From the NCBI GenBank assembly GCA_021324445.1, contig JAJPJC010000164.1, forward strand, positions 1 through 58,985: a stretch of DNA of 58,985 nt, in the 5' to 3' direction. This document shows, piece after piece, positions 26,483 through 35,287 of this stretch. The first letter of the stretch is position 1; each line of letters opens with the position of its first letter. The position numbers were made by a program, and so were the translations under genes. The notes beneath the pieces were generated by a model. It searched no databases. It was not told the origin of the DNA and was given only the letters and a program-made list of their open reading frames with translations. The stretch comes from Isosphaeraceae bacterium (GTDB taxonomy: Bacteria > Planctomycetota > Planctomycetia > Isosphaerales > Isosphaeraceae).

Positions 26483-27475
26483 ATGCTGCTCCGCATCCAG
26501 CACGAGACCAAGCTCACGTACACCGAACCGGTCTCGGAGACCGTCTTCGAAGTGCGGATGGCGCCGCCCTCCGACGAGGATCAGACCAACCTGGGGTACC
26601 ATCTCCGGACAACACCCTCGGTACCGGTGACGATCTATGGGGATGGATTCGGCAATCGCGTCGATTTGTTCAACATCCTGACGCCCTACCAGGAGCTGGT
26701 GATCCGGGCGACGTCCATCGTGCGAACCCACCGGGCCGCGACGCCGGCGGCGCGGCTGGCCGGGATCGCGTTCGAGCCCGAGCACGACGAATTCCGCTCG
26801 GAGAGCACCCTGGAGTATCTCCAGCCCAGTCCGCTGGTGAGAAAGAGTCCGGCACTGGATGAGTTCCTCGCCGGTTTGCCTCGAGGCGGCTGCCACCTGA
26901 CGGCGGTCGTCGGGCAGTTGACCGACGCGGTGCGCGGCCGGCTGGTCTACGAGAAGAAGGTCACCACGGCACGGACGCCGGTCGGGGAGGCCCTCCGGCT
27001 GGGCCGTGGTGTCTGCCAGGACTTCGCCCACCTGTTCCTGGGCGGCTGCCGGGGGATTGGCTTGCCGGCCCGCTATGTCAGCGGCTATATCCACCAGCCC
27101 GGGGAGGTCGCCACCCACGCCTGGTGCCAGGTCTGGGCGGGGCGTAACGGCTGGGTCGACGTCGATCCCACCCACGGCACCTTTCCCGGCGACGACCACG
27201 TCAAGATCGCGATCGGGCGCGATTACTCCGACGTCCCGCCCAACCGGGGCGTCTGGAAGGGCCGTGCGCGCGAGACGATCGCCGTCAGCGTCAAGGTCGA
27301 GCCGCTCGAGCGCGTGCCGGCCGAATGGACCGAGTGGGCGACCAGCGAAGCGCCCTGGTCATCGGCCACGTGGTTGCAATCCCAGCGCCAGTCGCAACGG
27401 ATGAAGTTGGGCTCCCAGTCCGGCTACCGGCAGCAGCAAGGCCAGCAACAACAGGCGGACCAGGCCGAGCCGTGA
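26483..27475 (+). CDS. Transglutaminase-like cysteine peptidase/transferase
   Basis: 330 residues from the ATG at 26483 (GGAG five bases upstream; the ATG at 26447 is an alternative). Residues 1-80 match the bacterial transglutaminase N-terminal region (LLRIQHETKLTYTEPVSETV). The catalytic triad is visible as Cys178 in GRGVCQDFAH, His212 in VATHAWCQVW and Asp226/228 in WVDVDPTHG. The last 20 residues are Gln-rich. This is the third gene of the ATP-grasp/alpha-E/transglutaminase set, likely making or cleaving amide bonds on an unidentified peptide. Confidence 0.9.
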   Translation: MLLRIQHETKLTYTEPVSETVFEVRMAPPSDEDQTNLGYHLRTTPSVPVTIYGDGFGNRVDLFNILTPYQELVIRATSIVRTHRAATPAARLAGIAFEPEHDEFRSESTLEYLQPSPLVRKSPALDEFLAGLPRGGCHLTAVVGQLTDAVRGRLVYEKKVTTARTPVGEALRLGRGVCQDFAHLFLGGCRGIGLPARYVSGYIHQPGEVATHAWCQVWAGRNGWVDVDPTHGTFPGDDHVKIAIGRDYSDVPPNRGVWKGRARETIAVSVKVEPLERVPAEWTEWATSEAPWSSATWLQSQRQSQRMKLGSQSGYRQQQGQQQQADQAEP

Positions 27476-27489
27476 GCGGAACCGGTCGG

Positions 27490-28425
27490 TTAGTTCCGCC
27501 CGCGGAGCCGCCGCAGCTCGGCTTCCGCCTGGCGCAAGCGTTCTTCGGCGGCGACGGCGCGGGCTTCGGCCTCGGTCCGGGCCTGGGCTTCGGCGACGGC
27601 GCGGGCTTCGGCCTCGGTCCGGGCCTGGGCTTCGGTGACGGCGCGGGCTTCGGCCTCGGTCCGGGCCTGGGCTTCGGTGACGGCGCGGGCTTCGGCGGCG
27701 GCGCGCGCCTGCCTCATGGCCGTGTAGTCGCCAATCTCCAGCCCCGTCACCGGGTCGATCAACGCCACCCGGTCTCCACCCGTCTCGGGATTGACTCTGA
27801 CCCCCAGGTACAACCCCACCGGCTCCAGCCACACCCGCCCATGCTCGTCCAGCGGCACCGGCGCGTACGCCCGCCCCTTCAGCCGGTAGGCCCGCAGCGT
27901 CAGCCGCCGCCGGTCATTCGCCTCGTCCGCATCGGCGATCACGTAATACGGGACCCGCGCCCGGGCATACTCCTGGACCTTATCCTCCACATCGGTGACC
28001 CGCGTCTTGGGCGAGGTCACCTCGATGATCAACGCCGGCCGGGCTTTCTCCCTCTTGACGTGAAACGTCTTCCACTCCCGCGGTTTCCGCCGTCGCACGC
28101 CGAAGATCACGGCCAGGTCGGGGCTGTGGTGCACCAGTCCGGGGATGTCCCAGTAGATCCCGCAGTCCGACAGGACGACCACCGCGCGGTCGCCCACATA
28201 GCGGTCCTTGAGCACGATCCTCAGATAGGTGCAGTCGTCGGCATGGGGATCGCTGAGCACGTGGACGTCTCCTTCCTGGGGGTGCAGCACGTCCCAGAGC
28301 GTCAAGGGGGTCCTCACCCACTTCGCCTGGCCGTTGGGTTCCTTGCGGCGCACCAGGCGGTAGCCATACTCGAACGAGGCCTCGCCGGTTCGGGAAGGAG
28401 TCGAATGCCTGGGAACCGTGCTCAT
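27490..28425 (-). CDS. Uma2-family (DUF820) restriction-endonuclease-fold protein
   Basis: 311 residues. Residues about 60-215 carry the PD-(D/E)XK fold of Uma2: SPDLAVIFGVRRR (Asp), then ARPALIIEVTSPKTRVTDVE (the EVxS core with Glu and Lys) and DKVQEYARARVPYYVIADAD. Residues 230-300 are Ala/Glu/Arg-rich and contain a 14-residue unit ARAVTEAQARTEAE repeated three times, forming a coiled coil. The gene converges on the transglutaminase gene with 14 bases between. Uma2 proteins are abundant in planctomycetes and cyanobacteria; their substrates are unknown. Confidence 0.88.
   Translation of the reverse strand: MSTVPRHSTPSRTGEASFEYGYRLVRRKEPNGQAKWVRTPLTLWDVLHPQEGDVHVLSDPHADDCTYLRIVLKDRYVGDRAVVVLSDCGIYWDIPGLVHHSPDLAVIFGVRRRKPREWKTFHVKREKARPALIIEVTSPKTRVTDVEDKVQEYARARVPYYVIADADEANDRRRLTLRAYRLKGRAYAPVPLDEHGRVWLEPVGLYLGVRVNPETGGDRVALIDPVTGLEIGDYTAMRQARAAAEARAVTEAQARTEAEARAVTEAQARTEAEARAVAEAQARTEAEARAVAAEERLRQAEAELRRLRGRN
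27553..27695. repeat. 42-bp coding minisatellite in the Uma2 gene
   Basis: Three nearly perfect 42-nt units begin at 27553, 27595 and 27637, followed by a 17-nt partial at 27679. Each encodes 14 residues of the C-terminal coiled coil on the minus strand. The period is a multiple of three, so copy-number change keeps the frame. Confidence 0.9.
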
Positions 28426-28496
28426 GACCGATCCTCGACCTTGGGAGAGCCCGGACTGGGTAGGACCAAACCGGCGGTCCCCACTCCGCTTTCTCG

Positions 28497-28502
28497 ATTA
28501 TA
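28497..28502 (-). promoter_or_regulatory. Candidate -10 element of the Uma2 gene
   Basis: The minus strand reads GCCCGCTATAAT 72-77 bases before the ATG at 28425, the same 12-mer as at 23719-23724. No -35 consensus is seen. Confidence 0.4.
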
Positions 28503-28566
28503 GCGGGCTCGGGCGTCCAGGGGATGGCGGTTCGAAGCGGTGGCAGGGCGCACGCTCCGAATCGTC

Positions 28567-29307
28567 TCAATCTCGCCGCCGCACCCGGATATTTCGGAAC
28601 GCCACCGGGCCGTGGTCGGCCTGGAGCAGGATCGGTCCCCGCGCCGTTTCCTGGAGCCGCCAGAAATGGCCGGTCGGGGTCTTGACCTCAACGTCCTGGT
28701 GGATCACCTGGCCGTTGAGGACCACCTTCTCGAACCGAGCGTTCTCCACTTTCTTGCCGCTGGCGTCGAACCGGGGCGCGCGAAAGATCACGTCCAGGGT
28801 CTGCCACTGGCCGGCCGGTCGGGACGCGTTCACTCGGGGCGGGATTCCTTCATCGAGATAATGGTACCGGGGCAGCAGCTCGGCACGGGGATAGATGCCG
28901 CCGTTGTGGCTTGCCTTCGGCTGCGCGACGCCGAAGCTGTCGGCGATCTGGATCTCGTAGAGCGTCTCGAACTTGATCCCCGAGTTGGAACCCTTGGGGA
29001 TGAGGAACTCGAAGTGGGCCTCGAGGTCGCCAAAATCCTGGCGGCTGACCAGGTTGGTCGTCCGGCCGGCTCGCCCGTTGACCAGGACGCCGTGGCCGGG
29101 CTCCGCCACCAATCGCGTCGGCCGCTCGGGGTCGGGCCGCGCGTCGCCGGCCACCAGCCAGTTGCCGGTGGGCGTCCGCCAGGCATCCAGACCCTGCGCG
29201 CCGATCAGATCGGTCCAGCCCTCGCTGCCGGCCCGCCCCGCGTCGGATGGGAAGGCCAGCCAGGACGTGATGGCCACGACCAGGGCGCGGCGGGTGATCG
29301 CTCTCAT
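28567..29307 (-). CDS. DUF1080 (3-keto-disaccharide hydrolase-like) secreted protein
   Basis: 246 residues. A signal peptide (about 1-27) precedes a concanavalin-like jelly-roll typical of DUF1080: WTDLIGAQGLDAWR, NLVSRQDFGDLEAHFEFLIP, GSNSGIKFETLYEIQI, GGIYPRAELLP, GQWQTLDVIFRAPRFD and a final GPVAFRNIRVRR. Members hydrolyse 3-keto-glycosides in some Bacteroidota; most planctomycete copies are uncharacterised. It appears monocistronic, with an inverted repeat just upstream (29323-29397). Confidence 0.88.
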   Translation of the reverse strand: MRAITRRALVVAITSWLAFPSDAGRAGSEGWTDLIGAQGLDAWRTPTGNWLVAGDARPDPERPTRLVAEPGHGVLVNGRAGRTTNLVSRQDFGDLEAHFEFLIPKGSNSGIKFETLYEIQIADSFGVAQPKASHNGGIYPRAELLPRYHYLDEGIPPRVNASRPAGQWQTLDVIFRAPRFDASGKKVENARFEKVVLNGQVIHQDVEVKTPTGHFWRLQETARGPILLQADHGPVAFRNIRVRRRD

Positions 29308-29322
29308 AATGCCTCCTCTTGG

Positions 29323-29397
29323 AAGTACGCGGTACGCAGTAACGCAAAAGACCGGTGTTCCTCTTGCTGCGTACTACGTGCCGCGTACGGCGTACTC
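29323..29397. repeat. Imperfect inverted repeat upstream of DUF1080 gene
   Basis: AGTACGCGGTACGCAG at 29324-29339 and its near-complement around 29382-29397 (14 of 16 bases match) flank a loop containing further GTACG palindromes. It lies in the 276-base spacer between the divergent DUF1080 and lyase genes. It is probably an interspersed palindrome, not a terminator, as no T-run follows. Confidence 0.5.
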
Positions 29398-29451
29398 TGA
29401 TGACAGCGATGTTACGCCCCGGCCTGAGTCCTAACAACCTGCCGAACCGAT

Positions 29452-29480
29452 TTGCGTCCGGGGCATCGGACAAGTAAACT
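29452..29480 (+). promoter_or_regulatory. Weak candidate promoter of the lyase cluster
   Basis: TTGCGT at 29452-29457 and TAAACT at 29475-29480 are separated by 17 bases, about 100 bases upstream of the lyase ATG. The match is partial (4 of 6 and 3-4 of 6). Confidence 0.25.
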
Positions 29481-29583
29481 GATGATTCGAGGTGGTTGAG
29501 CCGCATCGATGAGGAGAAGCCCGATCCGCCGTGGCTGGCTCGCGCGGTGGTTCGTCCCTGCCGCCTGAGCCGGAGCGTCGCCC

Positions 29584-30504
29584 ATGCGTGGTCCCCTCAC
29601 TGGACTGATCCCTGCCTGCCATACACCGTTCGCGCGCGACGGGCGCCTCGACCTGGCGATGGTCCCGCGGCAGGCCGAGCTGTTCCGCGAGGCGGGGATC
29701 CGCGCTGTCTTCCTCGCGGGGACGACCGGCGAGTGGGCCTCGCTGACCCTGGACGAGCGGAAGGCGTTGTGCGACCGCTGGATGGAGGTTGCCGGCGATG
29801 CGATGCGGATCGCCGTCCATGTCGGGCACAATTGCCTGGCTGATGCAATCGCGCTGACCGACCACGCGCGCCAGGCGGGCGCCGCGGCGGTCGCCGCCGT
29901 GGCCCCCAGCTATTTCAAGCCGGCCACCGTCCAGGACCTGATCGAGTTCTGCATCCCGATAGCCGCCGAGGCCGAGCCCCTGCCGTTCTACTTCTACGAC
30001 ATCCCCGGCATGACGAACGTGCGGCTGCCGATGTCCGAGTTCCTCCACGAGGCGCGGTTCCGCATCCCGAACCTCCGCGGCCTGAAGTTCTCTCACGCCG
30101 ACCTCGTCGAGCTCCAGGGATGCGTCCACGTCGACGACGGCGCCTTCGACGTCCTCTTCGGCTGTGACGAAGCGCTGCTGGCGGGTCTATGCCTGGGCGT
30201 CCGCGGCGCGGTCGGCAGCACGTACAACTTCGCCGCCCCGCACTTCCAACGCCTGATCCGCGCGTTCGAATCGGGCGACGTCGCCGCTGCCCGAGCCGCC
30301 CAGTTCCAGGCGATGGAGATGATCAAGACCCTCGGCAGGTTCGGCTTTTCAGCCGCTTCGAAGGCCGTCATGGCGTTGCTGGGGGTCGACTGCGGACCGG
30401 TCCGCCCGCCGCTGCGGAATCTCTCAGCGGCACAGGTCGCCGAATTGGCGGAGGCACTTGCCTCGTTCGATATCGTGGCGCGGCCGTTGCAGGCCCGGGA
30501 GTGA
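29584..30504 (+). CDS. DapA/NanA-family aldolase, N-acetylneuraminate-lyase-like
   Basis: 306 residues forming a (beta/alpha)8 class-I aldolase. Visible motifs: GTTGE (46-50) binding the keto-acid carboxylate, YFYDIPGMT with Tyr138, Schiff-base Lys168 in LRGLKFSHADL, and GVRGAVGSTYNFAAPHF. The GSTYN segment is closer to N-acetylneuraminate lyase than to dihydrodipicolinate synthase. The reaction would be reversible cleavage of a 2-keto-3-deoxy sugar acid to pyruvate plus an aldehyde; the exact sugar is not decided. The next gene begins seven bases downstream, so the two form an operon. Confidence 0.85.
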   Translation: MRGPLTGLIPACHTPFARDGRLDLAMVPRQAELFREAGIRAVFLAGTTGEWASLTLDERKALCDRWMEVAGDAMRIAVHVGHNCLADAIALTDHARQAGAAAVAAVAPSYFKPATVQDLIEFCIPIAAEAEPLPFYFYDIPGMTNVRLPMSEFLHEARFRIPNLRGLKFSHADLVELQGCVHVDDGAFDVLFGCDEALLAGLCLGVRGAVGSTYNFAAPHFQRLIRAFESGDVAAARAAQFQAMEMIKTLGRFGFSAASKAVMALLGVDCGPVRPPLRNLSAAQVAELAEALASFDIVARPLQARE

Positions 30505-30510
30505 CCGATC

Positions 30511-32349
30511 ATGGCCAACAACGATTGCAGGTCGTACCTGAAGGTTCTAGCGGCTCTCCTGGGCGTTGCCTGGCCGTGGAGCTGGCTCCGGGCGTCCGAG
30601 CCACCACAGGCCCTGATCCGGCTCGAGACGCCGATGGCGCCGCCGGCCTGGGCTTTGCTGGAGCGCGAGCTGCTGCGGGCCCATCACCGCGCCTGCCTGG
30701 AGTTCTTCGACCGTTACTTCGATGATCGGGGTTATCTCGAATGCGTCGAGCGCTGGGGTGGGGACGACGGCCCCGATGACGCGATCGAGAACGTCAACGA
30801 TTGGCCCGTCCTTTATGCGATCGGCGGCGACGACGCGATCCTGGCTCGGTTCAAGAAAGCCTGGGAGGGCCACCTGCGGCAATACACCAAAGCCCGGACC
30901 ACGGAAGTCCCCTTCGCGCGCGACGGGATGTACTACAAAGAGTTCCCCGTCATGTTCGACTGGTTCCACCACGGCGAGGGGCTCTCGGTCTTCAACCTCG
31001 AAGGCTTGTGCGACCCCCAGGATGCCCGGTTCCGCCAGCGCGTGGTGCGGTATGCCGGCTTCTACCTCAACGACGATCCGGGCGCGCCCAACTATGACCC
31101 CAAGGTCAAGATCATCCGCAGCCTGTTCAACGGCAGCCGAGGGCCCCTGCTCCGCAAGGCCACGGCCCTCGACTGGGCCGGCGACCCGATCGAGGTCGAG
31201 AACCGCTTCCGGCTCGGCCACGGCGAGCACACCTACCAGCAGATGCTCGAGCACTTCCAGGACTACAACGACATCGTCGGCGACCATCCCTTGAATCTCG
31301 GTGCCACCAACCTGGCGCTCAACGCCTACATGCTCACGCACGACCCGCGGTACAAGGACTGGATCATCGAGTACGTCGACGCCTGGCGGCAACGCATGGC
31401 CGCCAACGGCGGGATCATTCCCAGCAACATCGGCCTGGATGGCACGATCGGCGGCGCCTGCGGCGGCAAGTGGTACGGTGGCGTCTATGGCTGGGGATTC
31501 ACGGTGATCGACCCGGTCACGCGGCGTCGTGTGCATCGCAACAACCACCATGTGGCGATCAACGGCTTCGGGAATGCCTTCCTCCTCACGGGCGACGACC
31601 GCTTCCTCGATGCCTGGCGGAAGCAGATCGACGCGGTTAACGGCCACGCGAGGACGGAAGGCGGCCGGACGCTCTACCCGCACATGTACGGTGACCAGGG
31701 TTGGTACGACTACCGGCCCGATCGCTACAACCCCGGGGTGCTGGAGCTCTACTACTGGTCGATGAAGGACCAGGACCGCCAGCGCGTGCGGGACTTCGAC
31801 TGGCTCGCGTTCCTGGAAGGCCGGGCCCCGACCTATCCCGAGGCCGCCCTGCGCCGCGACCTCGACACGATCCGCCGCAAGGTCCAGGCCATGCGCCGCG
31901 ACCGGACCACCCCCGACACCCGGCTGGCCGACGATCCCATGAAGTACAATCCGGCGACGGTCGAGAGCCTCGTTCGACTCACCCTGGGCGGCCTGCCACC
32001 CAAGCATCAAGGTGAAGTGCTCCAGGCCCGACTGCGGTATTTCGACCCCGCGCGCCGCCGGCCCGGCCTGCCCGAGGATGTGGCCGTGCTGGTCGACTCG
32101 CTCCAGGACGGCTCGACATCCCTGACCCTGGTCAATGTGAATCAGGCCGATCCCCGCGCCGTCATCGTGCAAGGCGGCGGCTACGGCGAGCACCGCTGTG
32201 AGCAGGTTACCCAGGAGGGGCGGACGACCCCTGTTCGCGATTGTCGCTTCCACGTCTGGCTCGCCCCCGGCTGCGGCGGCCGGATCACCATCACGATGAA
32301 GCGCTATGCCGGGGTCCCGACGCTGGCCCAGCCCTGGGACGGTGGGTGA
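30511..32349 (+). CDS. Exported hypothetical protein, possible alpha/alpha-barrel glycan enzyme
   Basis: 612 residues. An N-terminal hydrophobic stretch (SYLKVLAALLGVAWPWSW) ends near ASEPPQ and is a likely signal peptide. The body is rich in aromatic residues and helices: FDRYFDDRGYLECVERWGGD, EFPVMFDWFHHGEGLSVFNL, WIIEYVDAWRQRMAANGGII and NNHHVAINGFGNAFLLTGDD. This suggests an (alpha/alpha)6 toroid like unsaturated-glycan hydrolases or lyases, but no diagnostic catalytic motif is certain. The last 100 residues look like a beta domain. Its coupling to the aldolase gene suggests a shared role in sugar-acid breakdown. Confidence 0.7.
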   Translation: MANNDCRSYLKVLAALLGVAWPWSWLRASEPPQALIRLETPMAPPAWALLERELLRAHHRACLEFFDRYFDDRGYLECVERWGGDDGPDDAIENVNDWPVLYAIGGDDAILARFKKAWEGHLRQYTKARTTEVPFARDGMYYKEFPVMFDWFHHGEGLSVFNLEGLCDPQDARFRQRVVRYAGFYLNDDPGAPNYDPKVKIIRSLFNGSRGPLLRKATALDWAGDPIEVENRFRLGHGEHTYQQMLEHFQDYNDIVGDHPLNLGATNLALNAYMLTHDPRYKDWIIEYVDAWRQRMAANGGIIPSNIGLDGTIGGACGGKWYGGVYGWGFTVIDPVTRRRVHRNNHHVAINGFGNAFLLTGDDRFLDAWRKQIDAVNGHARTEGGRTLYPHMYGDQGWYDYRPDRYNPGVLELYYWSMKDQDRQRVRDFDWLAFLEGRAPTYPEAALRRDLDTIRRKVQAMRRDRTTPDTRLADDPMKYNPATVESLVRLTLGGLPPKHQGEVLQARLRYFDPARRRPGLPEDVAVLVDSLQDGSTSLTLVNVNQADPRAVIVQGGGYGEHRCEQVTQEGRTTPVRDCRFHVWLAPGCGGRITITMKRYAGVPTLAQPWDGG

Positions 32350-32466
32350 CGAAGGCGCGGGGGGAACATCGATCGATGAGGTCCCGAGTCTCAAGTTGCG
32401 ACCTGCTCGACTCTGAGATAACCTGCAACCTGAGTCAATCGATCCTCTCGGTCGAGGTGGACAACG

Positions 32467-33912
32467 ATGGCTTCCCGGGCTGCCGATCGCGATCCCCGAA
32501 CCCTGGCTGTTGGCAATGGTGCCGGCTTCTGGGGCGACAATCGGGATGCGCCCTATCTGCTGGCGCGGGACGGGCAGCTCGACGTGCTGACGCTCGAATA
32601 CCTCGCCGAGCTCACGATGGCGATCTTGAGCCATCTGAGGAGCAAGGACCCGTCGGCCGGCTATGTGACCGACTTCCCCGAGTTGGTCGAGCGGCTGGCG
32701 CCGATTCTCGAGGAACAGCCCGAACTGCGGATCGTGACCAACGCCGGCGGGTTGAATCCGTCCGCGTGCGCCGCACGTTGCGGCGCGATCCTGGCGCGTG
32801 GCGGCGCGGGGGAGACAATCATCGGGGTCGTGACCGGTGATGACGTGCTGGAGTGCATCCCCGGCTGGATCGAGGCGGGCCTCGATCTCAGCGATCTCGA
32901 GACCGCAGAGCCGATCGCCGGCGTCGCCGGGCGACTGGTCGCGGCGAATGTCTACCTGGGGGCGCAGCCGATCGCGGAGGCATTGACGCGGCATTCCCGG
33001 CTGGTGGTGACCGGCCGGGTCGCCGATGCTTCGTTGACGCTGGGTCCGGCGGCGGCCCACTTCGGCTGGAGCTGGGACGACTGGACCCGGCTGGCCGGCG
33101 CGTCGACCGCGGGCCACCTGATCGAGTGTGGTGCCCAGGCGACCGGCGGACTCTGGCACGGCTGGGCCGAGCTGCCCGACTTCGCCGGGATCGGTTATCC
33201 GATTGCCGAGATCGATGCCGAGGGGTCCTTCGTGATCACCAAGCCGGCCGGGACCGGGGGCCTGGTCAGTGTCGGGACTGTCACCGAGCAACTGCTCTAT
33301 GAGATCGACGACCCGGCGCGGTATCGTACGCCCGACGTGGACGTGGATTTCACCCGGTTGTCGATCGTGCAGCAGGGGATGGATCGCGTGGCGGTCACGG
33401 GCGCGGCGGGGAATCCCCCGTCGGATGGGCTCAAGCTGGTGGGGGTCTATCGGGATGGTTGGACGGCCAGCGGCATGCTCGCCGTGGTCGGCCGCGACGC
33501 CGAGGCCAAGGCGCGCGCCGTCGGGTCGATCGTGCTGGAACGAGTCCGCCGGTCCGGCTTCCACCTGGCCGATTCCCTGGTCGAGTGCTTCGGGGCCGGT
33601 GACGTGGCGCCCGGGGTGGTTCGTCCGACGGCACCGCCGTTCGAGGTGATGGTGCGCATCACGGTGCGCGACCCCGACCGCGCGGCGGTCGAGCGGTTCT
33701 GCCGCGAGCTGGCGCCCGTGGTCACGGCCGGACCACCCGGGATCGCCGGTTATGCCGCCGGCCGCCCCACGCCGCGACCGGCCTTTGGATACTGGCCGGC
33801 CCTGGTGCCGCGAGCCGAAGCGGAAGCGCGGGTCCGCATCGAGGTCCGGACCGCCGCGGAATGGGCCGAGTCGTCGTCGGGACGAGTCGATTCGACAACA
33901 CCGCCTTCTTGA
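32467..33912 (+). CDS. AtuA-family (DUF1446) protein
   Basis: 481 residues. VGNGAGFWGDNRDAP near the start, RIVTNAGGLNPSACA, LVVTGRVADASLTLGPAAAH, HLIECGAQATGGLWHGW and KPAGTGGLVSVGTVTEQLLY are conserved stretches of the AtuA/DUF1446 family. In Pseudomonas, atuA is required for citronellol/geraniol catabolism, with an unresolved biochemical role. The following gene begins with the small domain that is the usual C-terminal part of AtuA, so the two polypeptides together make the full family architecture. A TTGCGA-GATAAC pair at about 32396-32422 could be a poor promoter. Confidence 0.88.
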   Translation: MASRAADRDPRTLAVGNGAGFWGDNRDAPYLLARDGQLDVLTLEYLAELTMAILSHLRSKDPSAGYVTDFPELVERLAPILEEQPELRIVTNAGGLNPSACAARCGAILARGGAGETIIGVVTGDDVLECIPGWIEAGLDLSDLETAEPIAGVAGRLVAANVYLGAQPIAEALTRHSRLVVTGRVADASLTLGPAAAHFGWSWDDWTRLAGASTAGHLIECGAQATGGLWHGWAELPDFAGIGYPIAEIDAEGSFVITKPAGTGGLVSVGTVTEQLLYEIDDPARYRTPDVDVDFTRLSIVQQGMDRVAVTGAAGNPPSDGLKLVGVYRDGWTASGMLAVVGRDAEAKARAVGSIVLERVRRSGFHLADSLVECFGAGDVAPGVVRPTAPPFEVMVRITVRDPDRAAVERFCRELAPVVTAGPPGIAGYAAGRPTPRPAFGYWPALVPRAEAEARVRIEVRTAAEWAESSSGRVDSTTPPS

Positions 33913-33936
33913 GTCCCGAGTGGGTGAACGCCGACA

Positions 33937-35181
33937 ATGCCTGAGGAGTCGCGAGGGATCCGGCTGGGGGAGCTGGCGCACACGCGCAGCGGCGACAAGG
34001 GGGATCGATCCAATATCGGCGTGGTGGCCCGCGACGCGGCGGCCTATGCCCGGCTCGAGACCCACTTGACCGAGGCCGCCGTGGCGGAATTCCTCCGTCC
34101 GCTGGGGATCGGTGCGGTGCGGCGGTACGAGCTGCCGCGGCTCCACGCCTTCAATTTCGTGATCGAGCATGCCCTGGCCGGCGGCGCGAGCCGCTCGCTC
34201 CGGCTCGACAGCCAGGGCAAGGCCCTGGGCGTCATCCTCCTGGAATTGAGGCTCCCCGCCTCACCTCGCGGGACGATCGATCGCCCTTCACCGGGAGGTC
34301 TCGCAGCCATGGGCGCACCGGTTCTCAACCGAGACGACCGAGGGCCCATCGCGGTCCTCACCTTGAACCGTCCCGAGCGCCGCAATGCGCTGTCGCGCGA
34401 GCTGCTGGTCCAGCTCCGCGACGCCGTCGAGGAGGCGGGCGTGGACGTGGCGATCCGGGCCGTCGTGCTGACGGGGGCCGGCCCGACCTTCTGCGCGGGC
34501 ATGGACCTCAAGGAGGCGGCCGAGTGCGACGCCGCCCCGGATGGCGAGCACGCGATCGTCGAGGTCCTCAAGGAGTTTGCCGATCTGCTCCAGTGCATCC
34601 ATACCCTGCCCAAGCCGACGATCGCCGCGGTCAACGGCGACGCCCTGGCCGGTGGGGCCGGCGTGATGTCCGCTTGCGACCTCGCCATCGCCGCCGAGAC
34701 CGCACGCATCGGCTACCCGGAGGTCCGCCGCGGCCTGGTCCCGGCCATCGTCATGCACGACCTGACGCGCCAGCTCGGCGACCGCCGCGCCCGCCAGTTG
34801 CTCCTCAGCGGCGAGCCGATCTCGAGCCGACTGGCCTGTGACTGGGGACTGGTCAACGCGGTCACCCCCGCGGACCGATGCCTGGACGAGGCGATCCGGA
34901 TCGCCCAGAGCTTCGTGGAATGCGGTCCCTCGGCCCTGGCGACGACCAAGCGCCTCCTGGACGAGACGGTGGGCCGGCCCAAGAACCTCCGCGGGGCCGC
35001 CGCCATCAGCGCCGTTGTGCGGGCCTCCGAGGAGGCCGTCGAGGGAATCCGCGCCTTCGTCGAGAAGCGCCCTCCCTCCTGGACGACCTCGCCTCACCAG
35101 GCCCGGGTCGCCGTGCGCGAGGCCAACCGAGCCGCGGAACCAGGCAGGGAGGAACCCACGATCAAGACCGATGAGTTGTGA
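33937..35181 (+). CDS. AtuA C-terminal-like domain fused to enoyl-CoA hydratase
   Basis: 414 residues. Residues 1-112 (GELAHTRSGDKGDRSNIGVV, LRPLGIGAVRRYELPRLHAF) are the small domain that completes AtuA. After a linker, residues 125-414 are a crotonase: LTLNRPERRNALS, AGPTFCAGMDLKEA (first oxyanion-hole segment) and ALAGGAGVMSACDLAIAAET (second), then GYPEVRRGLVPA. An ATG at 34309 with GGAGGT nine bases upstream lies at the linker, so the hydratase may also be made alone, or the fusion arose by loss of a stop. Crotonases hydrate enoyl-CoA; the substrate here would be a branched or terpenoid acyl-CoA by context. It sits 24 bases after atuA. Confidence 0.88.
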   Translation: MPEESRGIRLGELAHTRSGDKGDRSNIGVVARDAAAYARLETHLTEAAVAEFLRPLGIGAVRRYELPRLHAFNFVIEHALAGGASRSLRLDSQGKALGVILLELRLPASPRGTIDRPSPGGLAAMGAPVLNRDDRGPIAVLTLNRPERRNALSRELLVQLRDAVEEAGVDVAIRAVVLTGAGPTFCAGMDLKEAAECDAAPDGEHAIVEVLKEFADLLQCIHTLPKPTIAAVNGDALAGGAGVMSACDLAIAAETARIGYPEVRRGLVPAIVMHDLTRQLGDRRARQLLLSGEPISSRLACDWGLVNAVTPADRCLDEAIRIAQSFVECGPSALATTKRLLDETVGRPKNLRGAAAISAVVRASEEAVEGIRAFVEKRPPSWTTSPHQARVAVREANRAAEPGREEPTIKTDEL

Positions 35182-35211
35182 GACCGGAGTGGCTGGTGGC
35201 TGGAGAAGGAA

Positions 35212-35239
35212 TTGACGTGTGATCCGTGGTTCACTACAA
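35212..35239 (+). promoter_or_regulatory. Sigma-70-like promoter of acyl-CoA ligase gene
   Basis: TTGACG at 35212-35217 and TACAAT at 35234-35239 are 16 bases apart, each one mismatch from consensus, about 50 bases before the ATG at 35288. A fragment of the GGAATTTGGAATT repeat family found at 43602-43860 lies at the predicted transcription start. Confidence 0.6.
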
Positions 35240-35287
35240 TAGGGAATTTGGAATTCTGGTATCTGGAATTGATCAAGAGGAGTAGTC

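Noticed and set aside
27553..27695. Gly-rich GFGLGPGLGFGDG protein on the plus strand
   Set aside because: It is the antisense reading of the Uma2 coiled-coil minisatellite.
30547..34170. 1207-codon minus-strand open frame
   Set aside because: It spans the antisense of three plus-strand genes with recognised families, so it is a shadow.
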